Source of the DNA: Brevibacillus ruminantium
Lineage (GTDB): Bacteria > Bacillota > Bacilli > Brevibacillales > Brevibacillaceae
Length of the DNA stretch: 64,000 nucleotides
Assembly: GCF_023746555.1 (NCBI RefSeq)
Contig: NZ_CP098755.1
Span: 2,181,001-2,245,000, forward strand
Reading direction: 5' to 3'
Shown: one piece after another, positions 52,678 to 61,639 of the stretch
Position numbering within the stretch: position 1 is the first letter of the stretch
How the letters are laid out: every line of letters begins with the position of its first letter
Program-made: the position numbers and the translations under genes
Notes under the pieces: model-generated
Told to the model about the DNA's origin: nothing
The model's input: the letters and a program-made list of their open reading frames with translations, nothing else
Database searches by the model: none

Positions 52678-52815
52678 ATGAACGCAGGTCTTGCAGAAGA
52701 ATTAGACGGAAAAGAAATCAAATGGAAAAAGAATCAATTGGAAAAAGTAGTTTGTAAAATCCAGGCTTATCTTGAGACAAAGAATCAAAGGATGGCTCTG
52801 GATACACTAGCTTAG
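52678..52815 (+). CDS. Possible small protein, divergent from the MOSC gene
   Basis: A 45-residue frame (MNAGLAEELDGKEIKWKKNQ at the start) with GGAG only 4 bases before ATG 52678, overlapping the leader of the MOSC gene. Helical and Lys-rich. Nothing else supports it; it may be a remnant. Confidence 0.3.
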   Translation: MNAGLAEELDGKEIKWKKNQLEKVVCKIQAYLETKNQRMALDTLA

Positions 52816-52946
52816 CCTTTCAATTCATTACTAACTAATTGGTCGGCTATCAAGAGTAATGTATCAAAGTACACACGTCATACAATATTTATTTGCCAGC
52901 CTCTTCTGTCTTTTTCTACGCTGATAGCAAGAGGTGATCCCTAACT

Positions 52947-54482
52947 ATGTACGCACGAAGTTTTTCCGGAACCGTCCACGGAATTGACGGCATGATCGTG
53001 ACCGTGGAGACTGACATTGCGAACGGTCTTCCCCAGTTTGACCTGGTTGGCCTGGGCGGCTCGGCTGTGAAAGAATCGCGGGACCGGGTGAGAGCGGCTC
53101 TGCGAAATTCCGGTTTTGAATATCCGATGCAGCGAATTACCGTCAATCTGGCCCCAGCTGATCTCCGCAAAGAAGGCTCAGGGTTTGATCTGGCGATCGC
53201 GATGGGCATACTGCTCGCTTCCAAGCAGATCCCCAAAAGAGAAGAAGCGATTCTCATGTTGGGAGAGCTGGCACTGGACGGCTCCTTGCGACCAGTGAGC
53301 GGTGTTTTGCCAACACTGCTACAGGCACAGACAGAAGGGTTTACGCATGTTATTCTGCCGGAACAAAATGCAGCAGAGGCGAGGCTTTCTGATCTAACTG
53401 TCCTGCCCGCTGCCCATCTTGCCGCTGCTGTCCAGTATTGGACAACCTCTCTGAATGAACCTGCATTCACAGATGAGGGGGAGAGCGTTCCTGCGGCGAA
53501 AACGACGACGCTCGACTTTTCCTTCGTGTACGGGCAAACCTTTGTCAAAAGGGGGCTGGAGGTAGCAGCTGCCGGCTTTCATAATGTAATCCTTGTCGGG
53601 CCGCCTGGATCGGGGAAAACGATGCTTGCGACTTGCTTGCCTTCGATCATGCCAGAGATGAATATGGATGAATCTTATGATGTGACCAAGATATACAGCA
53701 TCGCAGGTCAGATAAGTGGAAAGACGGGCTTGATCCGGGAGCGTCCGTTTCGTTCACCGCATCATACGGTAACGATGGCGGCACTCGTCGGAGGCGGAGC
53801 CCAAAGCCCGCGGCCAGGAGAGTGCAGTCTCGCACATGGCGGCATCCTGTTTCTTGATGAGTTGCCGGAGTTTTCGCGATCTGTTCTGGAGGCGCTGAGA
53901 CAGCCATTGGAGGCAGGGGTTGTGACGATTGCCCGAGCGAAGAATGTTTTTACTTTCCCGGCTCGCTTCCTTTTGATTGCTTCGTTGAATCCTTGTCCCT
54001 GCGGCTTTTACGGCTCCAAGGATCAGCGTGAGTGCTCTTGTTCGCCCCTGCAAATTCAGCGCTACCGGGCGAAGCTTTCAGGACCGCTCCTCGATCGCAT
54101 AGATTTACATCTGGAGGTGCCTCGGGTGCCTGTTCATCTTCTGAATCAACGCAGCATGTCGGAATCGTCTGCGGCCATCCGCACCAGAGTAGAGGCAGCA
54201 AGAACGATCCAGAGCAAAAGGTTTGGTCATCGTGCGGCATTTCCTTTCAACAGTTCCATGACTGGAGAAGAGCTGCGCCGCTACTGCATGCTGGACAAAG
54301 AAGGGCAGGAGCTGCTGCAAATGGCGTTTGAAACCCTTGGCCTGAGTGCACGGGCCTATGATCGGATCGTCAAGCTGTCCAGAACGATAGCGGACCTGGC
54401 AGGGGCGGAGGAAATTGGCTCAGCCCATGTAGCAGAAGCCATCCGTTATCGGGCGCTGGATCGCCAAGTTGGCGTGTCATAA
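52947..54482 (+). CDS. comM: YifB/ComM family AAA+ Mg chelatase-like protein
   Basis: A 511-residue protein with AAGAGGTGA upstream. The N-terminal third is a Lon-protease-like S5 domain (MYARSFSGTVHGIDGMIVTV...). The AAA+ core has Walker A GPPGSGKTML, Walker B ILFLDELPEF and sensor NPCPCGFYG with clustered cysteines. The C-terminal helical lid is complete. ComM helicases drive branch migration during natural transformation in Gram-negatives. It stands alone. Confidence 0.94.
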   Translation: MYARSFSGTVHGIDGMIVTVETDIANGLPQFDLVGLGGSAVKESRDRVRAALRNSGFEYPMQRITVNLAPADLRKEGSGFDLAIAMGILLASKQIPKREEAILMLGELALDGSLRPVSGVLPTLLQAQTEGFTHVILPEQNAAEARLSDLTVLPAAHLAAAVQYWTTSLNEPAFTDEGESVPAAKTTTLDFSFVYGQTFVKRGLEVAAAGFHNVILVGPPGSGKTMLATCLPSIMPEMNMDESYDVTKIYSIAGQISGKTGLIRERPFRSPHHTVTMAALVGGGAQSPRPGECSLAHGGILFLDELPEFSRSVLEALRQPLEAGVVTIARAKNVFTFPARFLLIASLNPCPCGFYGSKDQRECSCSPLQIQRYRAKLSGPLLDRIDLHLEVPRVPVHLLNQRSMSESSAAIRTRVEAARTIQSKRFGHRAAFPFNSSMTGEELRRYCMLDKEGQELLQMAFETLGLSARAYDRIVKLSRTIADLAGAEEIGSAHVAEAIRYRALDRQVGVS

Positions 54483-54950
54483 GTCTGCTAATCGAGGTTC
54501 ACCAACTTATCGAGATTTTTCGAGTTTTGTTAGCGCTTGGCTTTTCGCTTTTTGAGCGTATAGACCTACTGAATCAAAACAAGGTAAGACCTGAATTGAG
54601 CGCATTCTCGTTCATATCAAGGGCGACAGAATTTAAAGGAGAGGCTGGTCACACCTCGCTGCAAGGGCTGAAATTCCCAGATTTGTCTTCCGCCTTGGCC
54701 CACTTTTGCAGGGGGTGAAGGCGGTTGATAGGCAGTATTCAGCAGGGAAAGAAAGCGAGGATCAGGTGCATTGGAAAACATCCATTAACAGCCGGCAGAG
54801 GGACAAGTGGGCAACTTTTTTCAAAGGTCCATCTTATGGGTCACAGTTAAGAGATTAGCCTGATTGTTTTTTATGTAGCGATTAACGATGGACGAAAACA
54901 ACATGATTAATTGTAGAAACTGTACGAGATTTGGGGTTTGTTTGAACGAA
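54483..54950. other. 468-bp gap with one weak small reading frame
   Basis: Between comM (+) and the DUF3888 gene (-). No terminator, promoter or repeat is convincing apart from the TTG-initiated frame at 54725-54850 listed separately. No homology to any named gene was recognised. Confidence 0.5.
54725..54850 (+). CDS. Possible 41-residue basic protein
   Basis: A TTG-initiated frame with GGGGGTGA well placed upstream. The product is basic and contains RIRCIGKHPLTAGRGTSGQL, which looks like real protein sequence rather than noise. It may be a short gene or the end of a lost one. Unrecognised. Confidence 0.35.
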   Translation: MIGSIQQGKKARIRCIGKHPLTAGRGTSGQLFSKVHLMGHS

Positions 54951-55301
54951 TTAATTATTCCATCTGATTTTATAACTTAATACTTCGCCCGACGGGAGGT
55001 CGATGGTCATTGTCTCGAAAGCGCGTGGAGGATTATGGGCTCCTTCAAATGTCTCAACACGAACTGTTACGATGAAACGAGTAAGGTTTTTGGGATCAGG
55101 TTGTTTTACTTCCAAGATTTCCTCTTTACCTCTAGTCCATAAACGATCTGTCCCATGCGAACGGACGGCGTTTCCGATCTTATCTAACATCGCTTCTATA
55201 AAGGCACGTCTCAGTAAGTCGCAATCAACTTTCCTTTCAGTAGCATATACAGGTTTAGAACAGATTAAAACCGTTAAAATGACTAAAATTAATTTTTTCA
55301 T
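54951..55301 (-). CDS. Secreted DUF3888-type protein
   Basis: A 116-residue protein starting MKKLILVILTVLICSKPVYA at 55301 (GAAGGTGG upstream), a clear signal peptide cut near residue 20. The mature part, CDLLRRAFIEAMLDKIGNAV then VETFEGAHNPPRAFETMTID, matches the pattern of DUF3888 proteins of Bacilli. Function unknown. It follows the broken DUF3889 gene on the same strand. Confidence 0.75.
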   Translation of the reverse strand: MKKLILVILTVLICSKPVYATERKVDCDLLRRAFIEAMLDKIGNAVRSHGTDRLWTRGKEEILEVKQPDPKNLTRFIVTVRVETFEGAHNPPRAFETMTIDLPSGEVLSYKIRWNN

Positions 55302-55365
55302 GGAGAGTACCACCTTCTTTCTTGATAGCTATTCCAACTAGCTAAACCAGTTATTTAATAGCAAA

Positions 55366-55695
55366 TTAATACTGTGTTTTGGGTTCTCTGAACTGAATCG
55401 TTTGGATTCTCTCTGTTTTTGAATCGAATGTTATGATTACCAGCACACCCCACTCTTTATTATCTTGTCTTAACTAAAGTTTAACGGTTTCTTTCGATCT
55501 CTTTGCATCTATCACATCTCGTCCAATGTATTGGTAATCAATTATTTTAGCCTTTGGATAGCTTTTCTTCATTTCATCCATGGCAATTTTCCCCCACTTT
55601 GCATGCGGAGGAATTTCATGATTTTGTGCAAGCGAAATACCTGAAAATGATATAAGAGAAAAAACTAATAATAAATGAATGAAAAGCTTACGCAC
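55366..55695 (-). pseudogene. Secreted DUF3889-type protein with in-frame amber stop
   Basis: GTG 55695 with AAGGAGGTGG starts a signal peptide (RKLFIHLLLVFSLISFSGIS) and PPHAKWGKIAMDEMKKSYPK, IIDYQYIGRD, typical of DUF3889. At codon 74 a TAG (55474-55476) follows ETVKL. Exactly in frame the sequence continues LRQDNKEWGVLVIITFDSK to a TAA at 55366-55368, giving 109 codons, the family's usual size. The TAG sits where family members tend to have Trp (KLWL), so a single TGG to TAG change explains it. Either a recent pseudogene, a readthrough case or a base error. Confidence 0.7.
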
Positions 55696-56268
55696 AAGGC
55701 CACCTCCTTCTTTAAAAGTATTATTTGTGAAAAAGAGAAAGTCTAATCGGTTTAACAAATAAATGCCCCTTCTTTCTAAGTGATAGGCTGAATCAAACCT
55801 TCGCAGGGTAAGCATATTGATTGATGAAATTTCGGAAATATTCGTACCCAATCTTGAACCTATTTTGGGAGGACTATTTAGACAAAAAAACACTTGGGGA
55901 GCAAAAAGCAGACAAGGATGACCGAATCAGAAGTCCTTTTGGGCTCCTTTTAAATGCCTACCTAAAAAAAGTAAAATTATTATTGCCGAAGGTAAATTGG
56001 GTAAACCTGTAACTGAATAAGAAATTACTTTTTGCAATATTTGCTGGAACGGTCTCCTATTAAATAAAACTACAGCACTAGTTGGTCCGGGTGATATATC
56101 CCGGACCAGCTTAGAGTAAAACAGCAGTCTTTCAAGATCAGTTGAGGATTCAAAACGTGATTGAGAATCTATTCCGCTTCGAGACCAAAACAACCTCTCG
56201 GAATATCTCTTCCCAACTCTGAACTTGTGAACTATATTTAATTCATAAAGGAGTCTGAAGGTATTGAC
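55696..56268. other. 573-bp gap without a convincing gene
   Basis: Short frames on both strands (55821-56012 plus, 55927-56193 minus) lack ribosome sites and family features. The only structure seen is the hairpin at 56083-56108. Composition is A+T-rich compared with the core region. Possibly eroded coding DNA. Confidence 0.5.
56083..56108. repeat. Perfect 9-bp inverted repeat
   Basis: TGGTCCGGG (56083-56091) and CCCGGACCA (56100-56108) with an 8-base A+T loop. No T-run on either side, so not a standard terminator. Confidence 0.6.
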
Positions 56269-57096
56269 TTAAAACTCAAATTCAAAGGTCTTGCGTTTGG
56301 ATGCAAACTCAAACCCGAGTTTCGCCCCTAAACGAAGAGACTCCTTATTCGTCTCGAGTGTCGACCAATGGGGGGTTATTCCACTTGCAAGGCAATGCTC
56401 CAAATACGCGGCGCAAGCTAATGTGGCAAAACCCTTATTCATGTCTTCGTCGTTATAGGTTTCTACACTAATCTCATGATCTTGGACATTCACACAGCAG
56501 GAAAGGCATGCGCTAATGATACGGTCGCCATTCACCACGCAATAACCTAAACCTTTTGTAAGAAAATCGTCCGTCGAGTACCAAAATTCGTTCAACACCT
56601 CTGAGAGGATTTCTTCCGAATCGTTCTCGATCGTTGCTTTGTCAATTCGTCTAATCGCATACCCCGTAGGTAACGGTTTAAAGCCACTCTTGAGCGTATG
56701 AAAACGGTCCGCGTTGAATGTGTGGTACCACTCAAAATCTGTCTCGTATTCCCGATGGGAAATAGCTTTCTCAATTACTTTCTCCCAAACTTCATCACTT
56801 GCCACGGCGAGGAAATAAGTGCCGCCGCATGATTCCAACGTATCAAATTTCAGTTGGTTGTCGATAAAATCCGGCAGCAGCCGAAAAAAGTCTTCGTTCG
56901 TATGATCTCCAATAAACATCGAGATCGTTCCGATAACATCGATCATAGCCGTGCGCGGATGCTCTGGGTTGTCCACGTAAACGGTGCCACGATTGTTGCC
57001 GTTCATAATCGCATTTAATGTCAGATCATTTTGCTGCTCGTTTTTTAACAATGGCTTTATTTTCTCATGATCGGTTATATCAAGTTTGTAGATCAC
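56269..57096 (-). CDS. GNAT-type N-acetyltransferase
   Basis: A 275-residue protein starting at GTG 57096 behind AAGGAG. The C-terminal half is the GNAT domain, with the acetyl-CoA loop region near YNDEDMNKGFATLACAAYLEHCL (NKGFAT corresponding to Q/RxxGxG/A) and THWSTLETNKESLRLGAKLGF-like end. The N-terminal half is a divergent domain as in the two-domain GNAT acetyltransferase family of Bacilli. Acceptor unknown. It begins 14 bp after the stop of the broken GNAT gene. Confidence 0.82.
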   Translation of the reverse strand: MIYKLDITDHEKIKPLLKNEQQNDLTLNAIMNGNNRGTVYVDNPEHPRTAMIDVIGTISMFIGDHTNEDFFRLLPDFIDNQLKFDTLESCGGTYFLAVASDEVWEKVIEKAISHREYETDFEWYHTFNADRFHTLKSGFKPLPTGYAIRRIDKATIENDSEEILSEVLNEFWYSTDDFLTKGLGYCVVNGDRIISACLSCCVNVQDHEISVETYNDEDMNKGFATLACAAYLEHCLASGITPHWSTLETNKESLRLGAKLGFEFASKRKTFEFEF

Positions 57097-57109
57097 GTTA
57101 GCGCTCCTT

Positions 57110-57459
57110 CTATAGCTTATTCTTCAGAAAACATTGTTTGATTCCGCCCGGAAAATCGTCGAGAATACCAAAAACCTATGGCCCACCACAATCATTGCCT
57201 TACCGTATCCCTTGCCACGATAATCATCCGCAATCCAGAACATATCGTTATATAAGCAATAGTTGTTTCGAAAAGATGCCGCCAACCACTCGTCCAGACT
57301 TCTCCTTCAAGAATAAACAGACGTCATGCTCTGGTTTTTTGAGCAATCCTTGCGACGATTTTGCATTGTACTCGTACAATCTGTCCGCTATAAAGTCGTA
57401 ATCTTTTTCATCGTAGTCGTAACTTATTTTGTCACTCGGTCTAACAAGAAACCTTCCAT
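57110..57459 (-). pseudogene. GNAT N-acetyltransferase, multiply frameshifted
   Basis: ATG 57459 has AAGGAG upstream, but the true frame is shifted after two codons: FLVRPSDKISYDYDEKDYDF continues to EHDVCLFLKEKSGRVVGGIF. Then a shift leads to NYCLYNDMFWIADDYRGKGY with the acetyl-CoA motif RGKGYGKAM. After a deletion the end VFGILDDFPGGIKQCFLKNK resumes in a third frame. At least three lesions and a lost middle segment. It lies between the sigma factor and the intact GNAT gene. Confidence 0.8.
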
Positions 57460-57472
57460 AGAAGCATCTCCT

Positions 57473-58177
57473 TCATAAGATGGACAAAACCGGTTCTAAG
57501 TTGTACAAGCCAAACCGCAGAGCTTTGGTCTGTAGCTTTCTTGGTAAGCAGGAAAGCATCGCATCGATTCGTTCACACACCACGTTGGGTAGCAAAGGAA
57601 TCAGGTTATTTCGTCGACGCTCCTGCATTAGAGTCGGGTCATACATCATTCTCCTGTCATGTGGGGATTCAAGAATTTCCGCCAGCAGCTCGCGGGCCCG
57701 GTGCAGCCGGGATTTTATTGTGCCTTCTGGAACGCCAAGCCTTTTGGCGATTTTTTTGATTGGGGCATCCTCATAGTAATAAAGCTGGATGACGTTTCGA
57801 AGGTCGTCCTCCAAATACGCTACCGCTTCTTTCAACTCAATTGCCTCGTAAGGAACGTTTATGGGTATACAATCCCATTTGGATTGTTCGATGATGAGCA
57901 TCCTTTTTTGTGCCCGCAACAACTGGATGCATTCGTTAATCAGAATACGGGATAACCATGATTTAAAAAATGCGGGTTCTTTCAAGGTGCTTATGCTCCT
58001 AAACGCTTTAAAAATCGTTTCCTGTACTGCATCGGAGCAATCCTCGTCGTGATTCAGGTATGTACGTGCCAAGCTGTACAGATAATTCTTATGAGCAAGA
58101 ATCAGCCTGATGAAGGCATCGGTGTCTCCACGCATGGCAAGGTCGACATCCTGTTGAAAATCGTATGTATCGGTCAC
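57473..58177 (-). CDS. ECF-type RNA polymerase sigma factor with C-terminal extension
   Basis: GTG 58177 has AGGAGG 9 bp upstream. Region 2 (about 10-80, DAFIRLILAHKNYLYSLART, DCSDAVQETIFKAFRS) and region 4 (about 115-170, LRNVIQLYYYEDAPIKKIAK, VPEGTIKSRLHRARELL) are intact. About 60 residues beyond region 4 are unusual for ECF factors of about 170 residues. No anti-sigma gene follows; a broken GNAT gene stands there instead. Confidence 0.88.
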   Translation of the reverse strand: MTDTYDFQQDVDLAMRGDTDAFIRLILAHKNYLYSLARTYLNHDEDCSDAVQETIFKAFRSISTLKEPAFFKSWLSRILINECIQLLRAQKRMLIIEQSKWDCIPINVPYEAIELKEAVAYLEDDLRNVIQLYYYEDAPIKKIAKRLGVPEGTIKSRLHRARELLAEILESPHDRRMMYDPTLMQERRRNNLIPLLPNVVCERIDAMLSCLPRKLQTKALRFGLYNLEPVLSIL

Positions 58178-58226
58178 ATTGTCAAACCTCCTATTCATGT
58201 GCTTGATTTTTGGTACTATAAGTTAA

Positions 58227-58252
58227 GATGTGGAAAGGGGCTCTTTGGTTCA
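58227..58252 (-). promoter_or_regulatory. Possible ECF-type autoregulatory promoter
   Basis: On the minus strand TGAACC and CATC are spaced by exactly 16 bp, similar to the ECF pattern TGAAAC-N16-CGTC. It lies 50 bp before the sigma factor start. The -10 match is partial. Confidence 0.35.
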
Positions 58253-58353
58253 TCAAAAACAAAAAAATTTGAAAGAAATTCATGAGTGACTGATACATAG
58301 TGATTACTCAACTGCATATTGATACGTTTTCCGCGTAGTTAGCGAGAAAAGGT

Positions 58354-58638
58354 GTGCAACTTAATTATTTGTTGCAAACGGTGATTTTCACGCCCATTTT
58401 TTATGGGTACGGTTTTGGGCTATTTGGAAAACTGGGCTTACTTTCAGGTGTTTTACTGTCCATTGGAATATTTGTATTTCAAACTATAGGTAGCTACTGG
58501 TACATGAAGCTTGGTTCGCGGCAGTGTATGAAGTCTGCGTCGGCGATCCGATCAAAGTGGTATACGAGTTCGAGAAAAAATTGCTCTCTCCCATATGTCA
58601 AAATGATGTTGACGTCGTTGTCAGCACACTCATGCCGA
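58354..58638 (+). pseudogene. DUF418 C-terminal remnant joined to an unknown fragment
   Basis: From 58354 the plus strand reads YLLQTVIFTPIFYGYGFGLF and GLLSGVLLSIGIFVFQTIGS, the last two membrane helices of a DUF418 protein. At about 58505 the sense frame switches to HEAWFAAVYEVCVGDPIKVV, ending at TAA 58636-58638. The two halves are not from one known gene. The preceding DUF418 membrane part is missing. Confidence 0.55.
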
Positions 58639-58651
58639 ACTAATTACAACT

Positions 58652-58939
58652 TTACTCGATATCATGCAACTCCATTTTCTCCAACTCTTTCTTTCTCTTC
58701 TTTTTCAGATCCTCTCTTCCGTTAAGCCACATTCCCAATAGAAAAACCAACCCGGCTACAGCAGCTATAATAATGGAAAATGTGATTTCCTTCCCAAATC
58801 TTTCGGGTAGCCATATGAAGATAAAAACCACATATAAAGCGGGTAAGACAGCTCCCCAGTAAACATTTGTTCTTCGCGATAAGAAAAATTGAACTACTAG
58901 TACTCCAATTGCGATCAGCCATCCATATACCTGAAACAT
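58652..58939 (-). CDS. Small three-helix membrane protein
   Basis: A 95-residue protein with three hydrophobic segments (about 5-20, 28-46, 52-71) and a Lys/Glu-rich cytoplasmic tail (REDLKKKRKKELEKM). Its start shares one base with the stop of the DUF2089 gene (TAATG), so the two are translationally coupled. No family name can be given. Confidence 0.75.
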   Translation of the reverse strand: MFQVYGWLIAIGVLVVQFFLSRRTNVYWGAVLPALYVVFIFIWLPERFGKEITFSIIIAAVAGLVFLLGMWLNGREDLKKKRKKELEKMELHDIE

Positions 58940-59238
58940 TAGCCATCCGTCCTTTCATTTCTATATTTGTCGATAATCAATTTTGCGGTTTCTAAACTAA
59001 GCCGTTCATCGATGACCATATTTTTTATCATCGTTACGAACTCCACATCTTCTGTTTTGCTATGCAATTCAATTTTCTGGATCAATTTATCCAACCTTGC
59101 CCTTACTGTTGGATAGGAAACATCATAAATTTTTGCGATTTCTTTTAATGACCCGGAATTAATGACAAATTTTCTTATAAATTCAACGGATTCTTTATCC
59201 AGAGATAATATCCAGGCCGGTACATCTTCACGATTCAT
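58939..59238 (-). CDS. DUF2089-type regulatory protein
   Basis: A 99-residue protein with AGGAGGTG before ATG 59238. PAWILSLDKESVEFIRKFVI and the helix-turn-helix GSLKEIAKIYDVSYPTVRAR match the DUF2089 family of small putative DNA-binding regulators. In Bacilli they are often paired with a small membrane protein, as here; the membrane partner may sequester or signal to the regulator. Confidence 0.82.
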   Translation of the reverse strand: MNREDVPAWILSLDKESVEFIRKFVINSGSLKEIAKIYDVSYPTVRARLDKLIQKIELHSKTEDVEFVTMIKNMVIDERLSLETAKLIIDKYRNERTDG

Positions 59239-59350
59239 CTTTTCACCTCCTGATTATTAACTATATTAAATTAAAAATAAACTATATTCAACAAAAACTC
59301 CATTTTATTTATTTGTTATTTTGACATCTTATCGGCAAACAGAAATGTAG

Positions 59351-59750
59351 GTAGGGTTCAGAACCAATGAATGGATTGGAGTCGGAACAAATCGTGGACC
59401 TCTTGATAGCTCCGATGGGTATATCGACGATTGGCATGATCACTTCATGGCCTGGAATAAAGGTGATATTTACCTTGCATGTAATTTTGGGGAAGAGAAT
59501 CCACGGGGAACGCATATTTTTTAGGTTTCTAGGGAGACAGAACGTGGACGGTATACATTGACATCGAGCGAATAGCAACACTTCCTAACTTTGATAGTGA
59601 AAAAACAGAATCCCGTGTCAAACCGTAGGAATTGAAAGCAATGATACAGACAATGATTATGTGGATGGGACCTATACGTTTGCCATGCAATTTAGAAATT
59701 CGTCAGGAAAGTGGGTAGATTGGAATTCATCTGGTTCTTCGATGAAGTGT
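59351..59750 (+). pseudogene. Remnant of an unrecognised secreted-type protein
   Basis: The plus strand reads GFRTNEWIGVGTNRGPLDSS and GYIDDWHDHFMAWNKGDIYL up to a TAG at 59522. Further on (about 59637-59750) a shifted frame reads NDTDNDYVDGTYTFAMQFRN and SSGKWVDWN. These aromatic, Asp/Asn/Gly-rich strands resemble beta-sandwich domains of exported proteins. No ribosome site. It fades into the MalT-like remnant. Confidence 0.4.
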
Positions 59751-60921
59751 TTTCCCGTCAATCCGAAACGATGCATCAATTTTTGCTTCAAACTTCGATT
59801 TTAGGGCGGATGACAGGCGAACTCTGTCAGGCGGTAACCGGCATAGCCGAGAGTGATGCCTATCTGCAACGGTTGGAACAGAAGAGTCTGTTTCTTGTGG
59901 CTTTGGACGAGGGGAGGGAGTGGTACAGGTACCATCATTTATTCCGACAATTTTTGACGGCGCAACTGAAAATACGCGAGCCGCGGCAATGGAAAACATT
60001 TCACATGGCAGCGGGAAAATGGTTGGAAGAGAACGGTTATCCGCATGAAGCGGTGGATCATTACCTTGCGGCTGCCGGTTACGAACATGCGCTTTCATTA
60101 GTAGAGACGATTGCGAAGGAACTGATGGCCAATGAATGGACGACGCTTTGCAGGTGGCTTAGCGCTATTCCCGACACGCTGTTATTTGCCAGCCGATGAT
60201 GCTTTTGACAAAACTCGCTTCCCAGTACATGTCTGGGCATGTCGAAGCGGCCACAGACGGGTATTGGCGAGCGGTTCGCAGGCTGGATGAGGACACAGAT
60301 CCCCTTCCTCCTGTTGAAGCCGAAACATTACATGCCGGACTCGCTTTTCTGGCCGCATTTCGCACGTTTTTGGATCGGGATTATGAATATGCCGTACAAT
60401 TTTCACAGGAATATGTCGAGAAACATCCGGAAGGCGATTTTTTCATTGGGTTCGGAAGCGACGGGGATGGCTATCATCCGGTGTGGGACATCTACGTGTC
60501 GGATGACAGCCTTCGACTGGCGGAACAGGTGTTAACGCCCTTGCTGTCGATTTGGTTTGGAACCCGAAATGTGCTTTTTGTTGCTCATTTATATATCGAC
60601 TTTGGAAAAATGCAGTACGAACGAAATCGCTTGGTCGAAGCGGAAAAGGTTATGCGCCAAGTCTATCATATTGGAAAATTGCATGACAATATAAGCCTGG
60701 CAACCATCGCGGCGCTATGGCTTGCCCGCATTGCCGCCGTACAGAGAGACGAGGAGACGTCAAATCAAATGTTGCAAGAGTTAGCCAAACAAACGTCCAA
60801 GATGGCGAATCCCCATTTGTCCGGGAAAATCGCCTCGTTTCGAGCCATGCTAGGCAGGCCCGGAGCTACCCGCACTTGTCGAATAAAAAATGGTCTCTTA
60901 AAATGCTCGGCCATCGAGTAG
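59730..60921 (+). pseudogene. MalT-type (LAL) LuxR-family regulator remnant
   Basis: The middle of a large ATP-dependent LuxR regulator: FFDEVFSRQSETMHQFLLQT, SILGRMTGELCQAVTG, EWYRYHHLFRQFLTAQL and AVDHYLAAAGYEHALSLVE are the winged-helix and TPR parts of MalT-like proteins. At about 60196 the frame shifts (ASR-stop, then MMLLTKLASQYMSGHVEAAT continues the TPR region). The N-terminal NTPase and the C-terminal helix-turn-helix are both missing, so it cannot work. Confidence 0.75.
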
Positions 60922-60940
60922 TAACGAAGATCATCCTTGT

Positions 60941-61603
60941 CTACGTGGTCCCTCGCGAGGATTCGATCACTCTTTGCTCTATCCCGTCCAACAACAAAGC
61001 GATTCCCGATTCGAACATCTCGTCAGATCCGATTAAATTGAATAGCCCGGCATCATGCATTCGCTCGATCAGACTGAATTGGGAGAGATTGATTTCGGAA
61101 CTGCTCTCGCCCTCGTCTTCAAGCGCCAAATGCAACATACGCTGTTCGTACTCATCTATGGCATAATGGATCACGAAATTGAACACATGGGACACGTACG
61201 AAAACTTATGCTTGTCCGATAACTGCGTCGGCTCGATCATTTGCAGCAGGCAGTCGAACAACTGCAAATAATCGGACTCGGGACGCGACTTTATGAGAAT
61301 TTGGGCAGAGCATGGAAACTTTTTCAGCTTCTGACGGATGACTTGTATGCTTAATACCAGCCGTTCCCTCCAATCTCCGGTTTCAGGAAGATCGCGGATG
61401 ATCTCTCGTGCGACTTCGTTCGCAAGTGCCTGGAACAAAATTTGCTTGTTCTTGAAGTACCAATAAATCGTCGGCGCTTGAATATGAAGTTCTGTGGCGA
61501 GATTCCTCATCGTAAATTGCTCGATGCCTTCGGAACCAAGCAGCTTCCACGAAGCTTCCATAATCTTCTCTTCAGATATATGGGGTCTGCGCTTTTGCTT
61601 CAT
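60941..61603 (-). CDS. TetR/AcrR-family regulator
   Basis: A 220-residue protein from ATG 61603 (a TTG 5 codons upstream is less likely). The HTH spans about residues 15-55: GIEQFTMRNLATELHIQAPT then IYWYFKNKQILFQAL. The ligand domain resembles the tetracycline-repressor C-terminal type (VFNFVIHYAIDEYEQRML). Such proteins repress adjacent transport or detoxification genes. Its neighbours are an MFS tail and an FAD monooxygenase. Confidence 0.88.
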   Translation of the reverse strand: MKQKRRPHISEEKIMEASWKLLGSEGIEQFTMRNLATELHIQAPTIYWYFKNKQILFQALANEVAREIIRDLPETGDWRERLVLSIQVIRQKLKKFPCSAQILIKSRPESDYLQLFDCLLQMIEPTQLSDKHKFSYVSHVFNFVIHYAIDEYEQRMLHLALEDEGESSSEINLSQFSLIERMHDAGLFNLIGSDEMFESGIALLLDGIEQRVIESSRGTT

Positions 61604-61639
61604 CCTGTCACTTCCCAACGCTTTTCTTTTATCTCTTAA

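Noticed and set aside
55821..56193. Short frames on both strands in the 55.7-56.3 kb gap
   Set aside because: No ribosome site, no family pattern and they overlap each other; treated as non-coding or eroded DNA.
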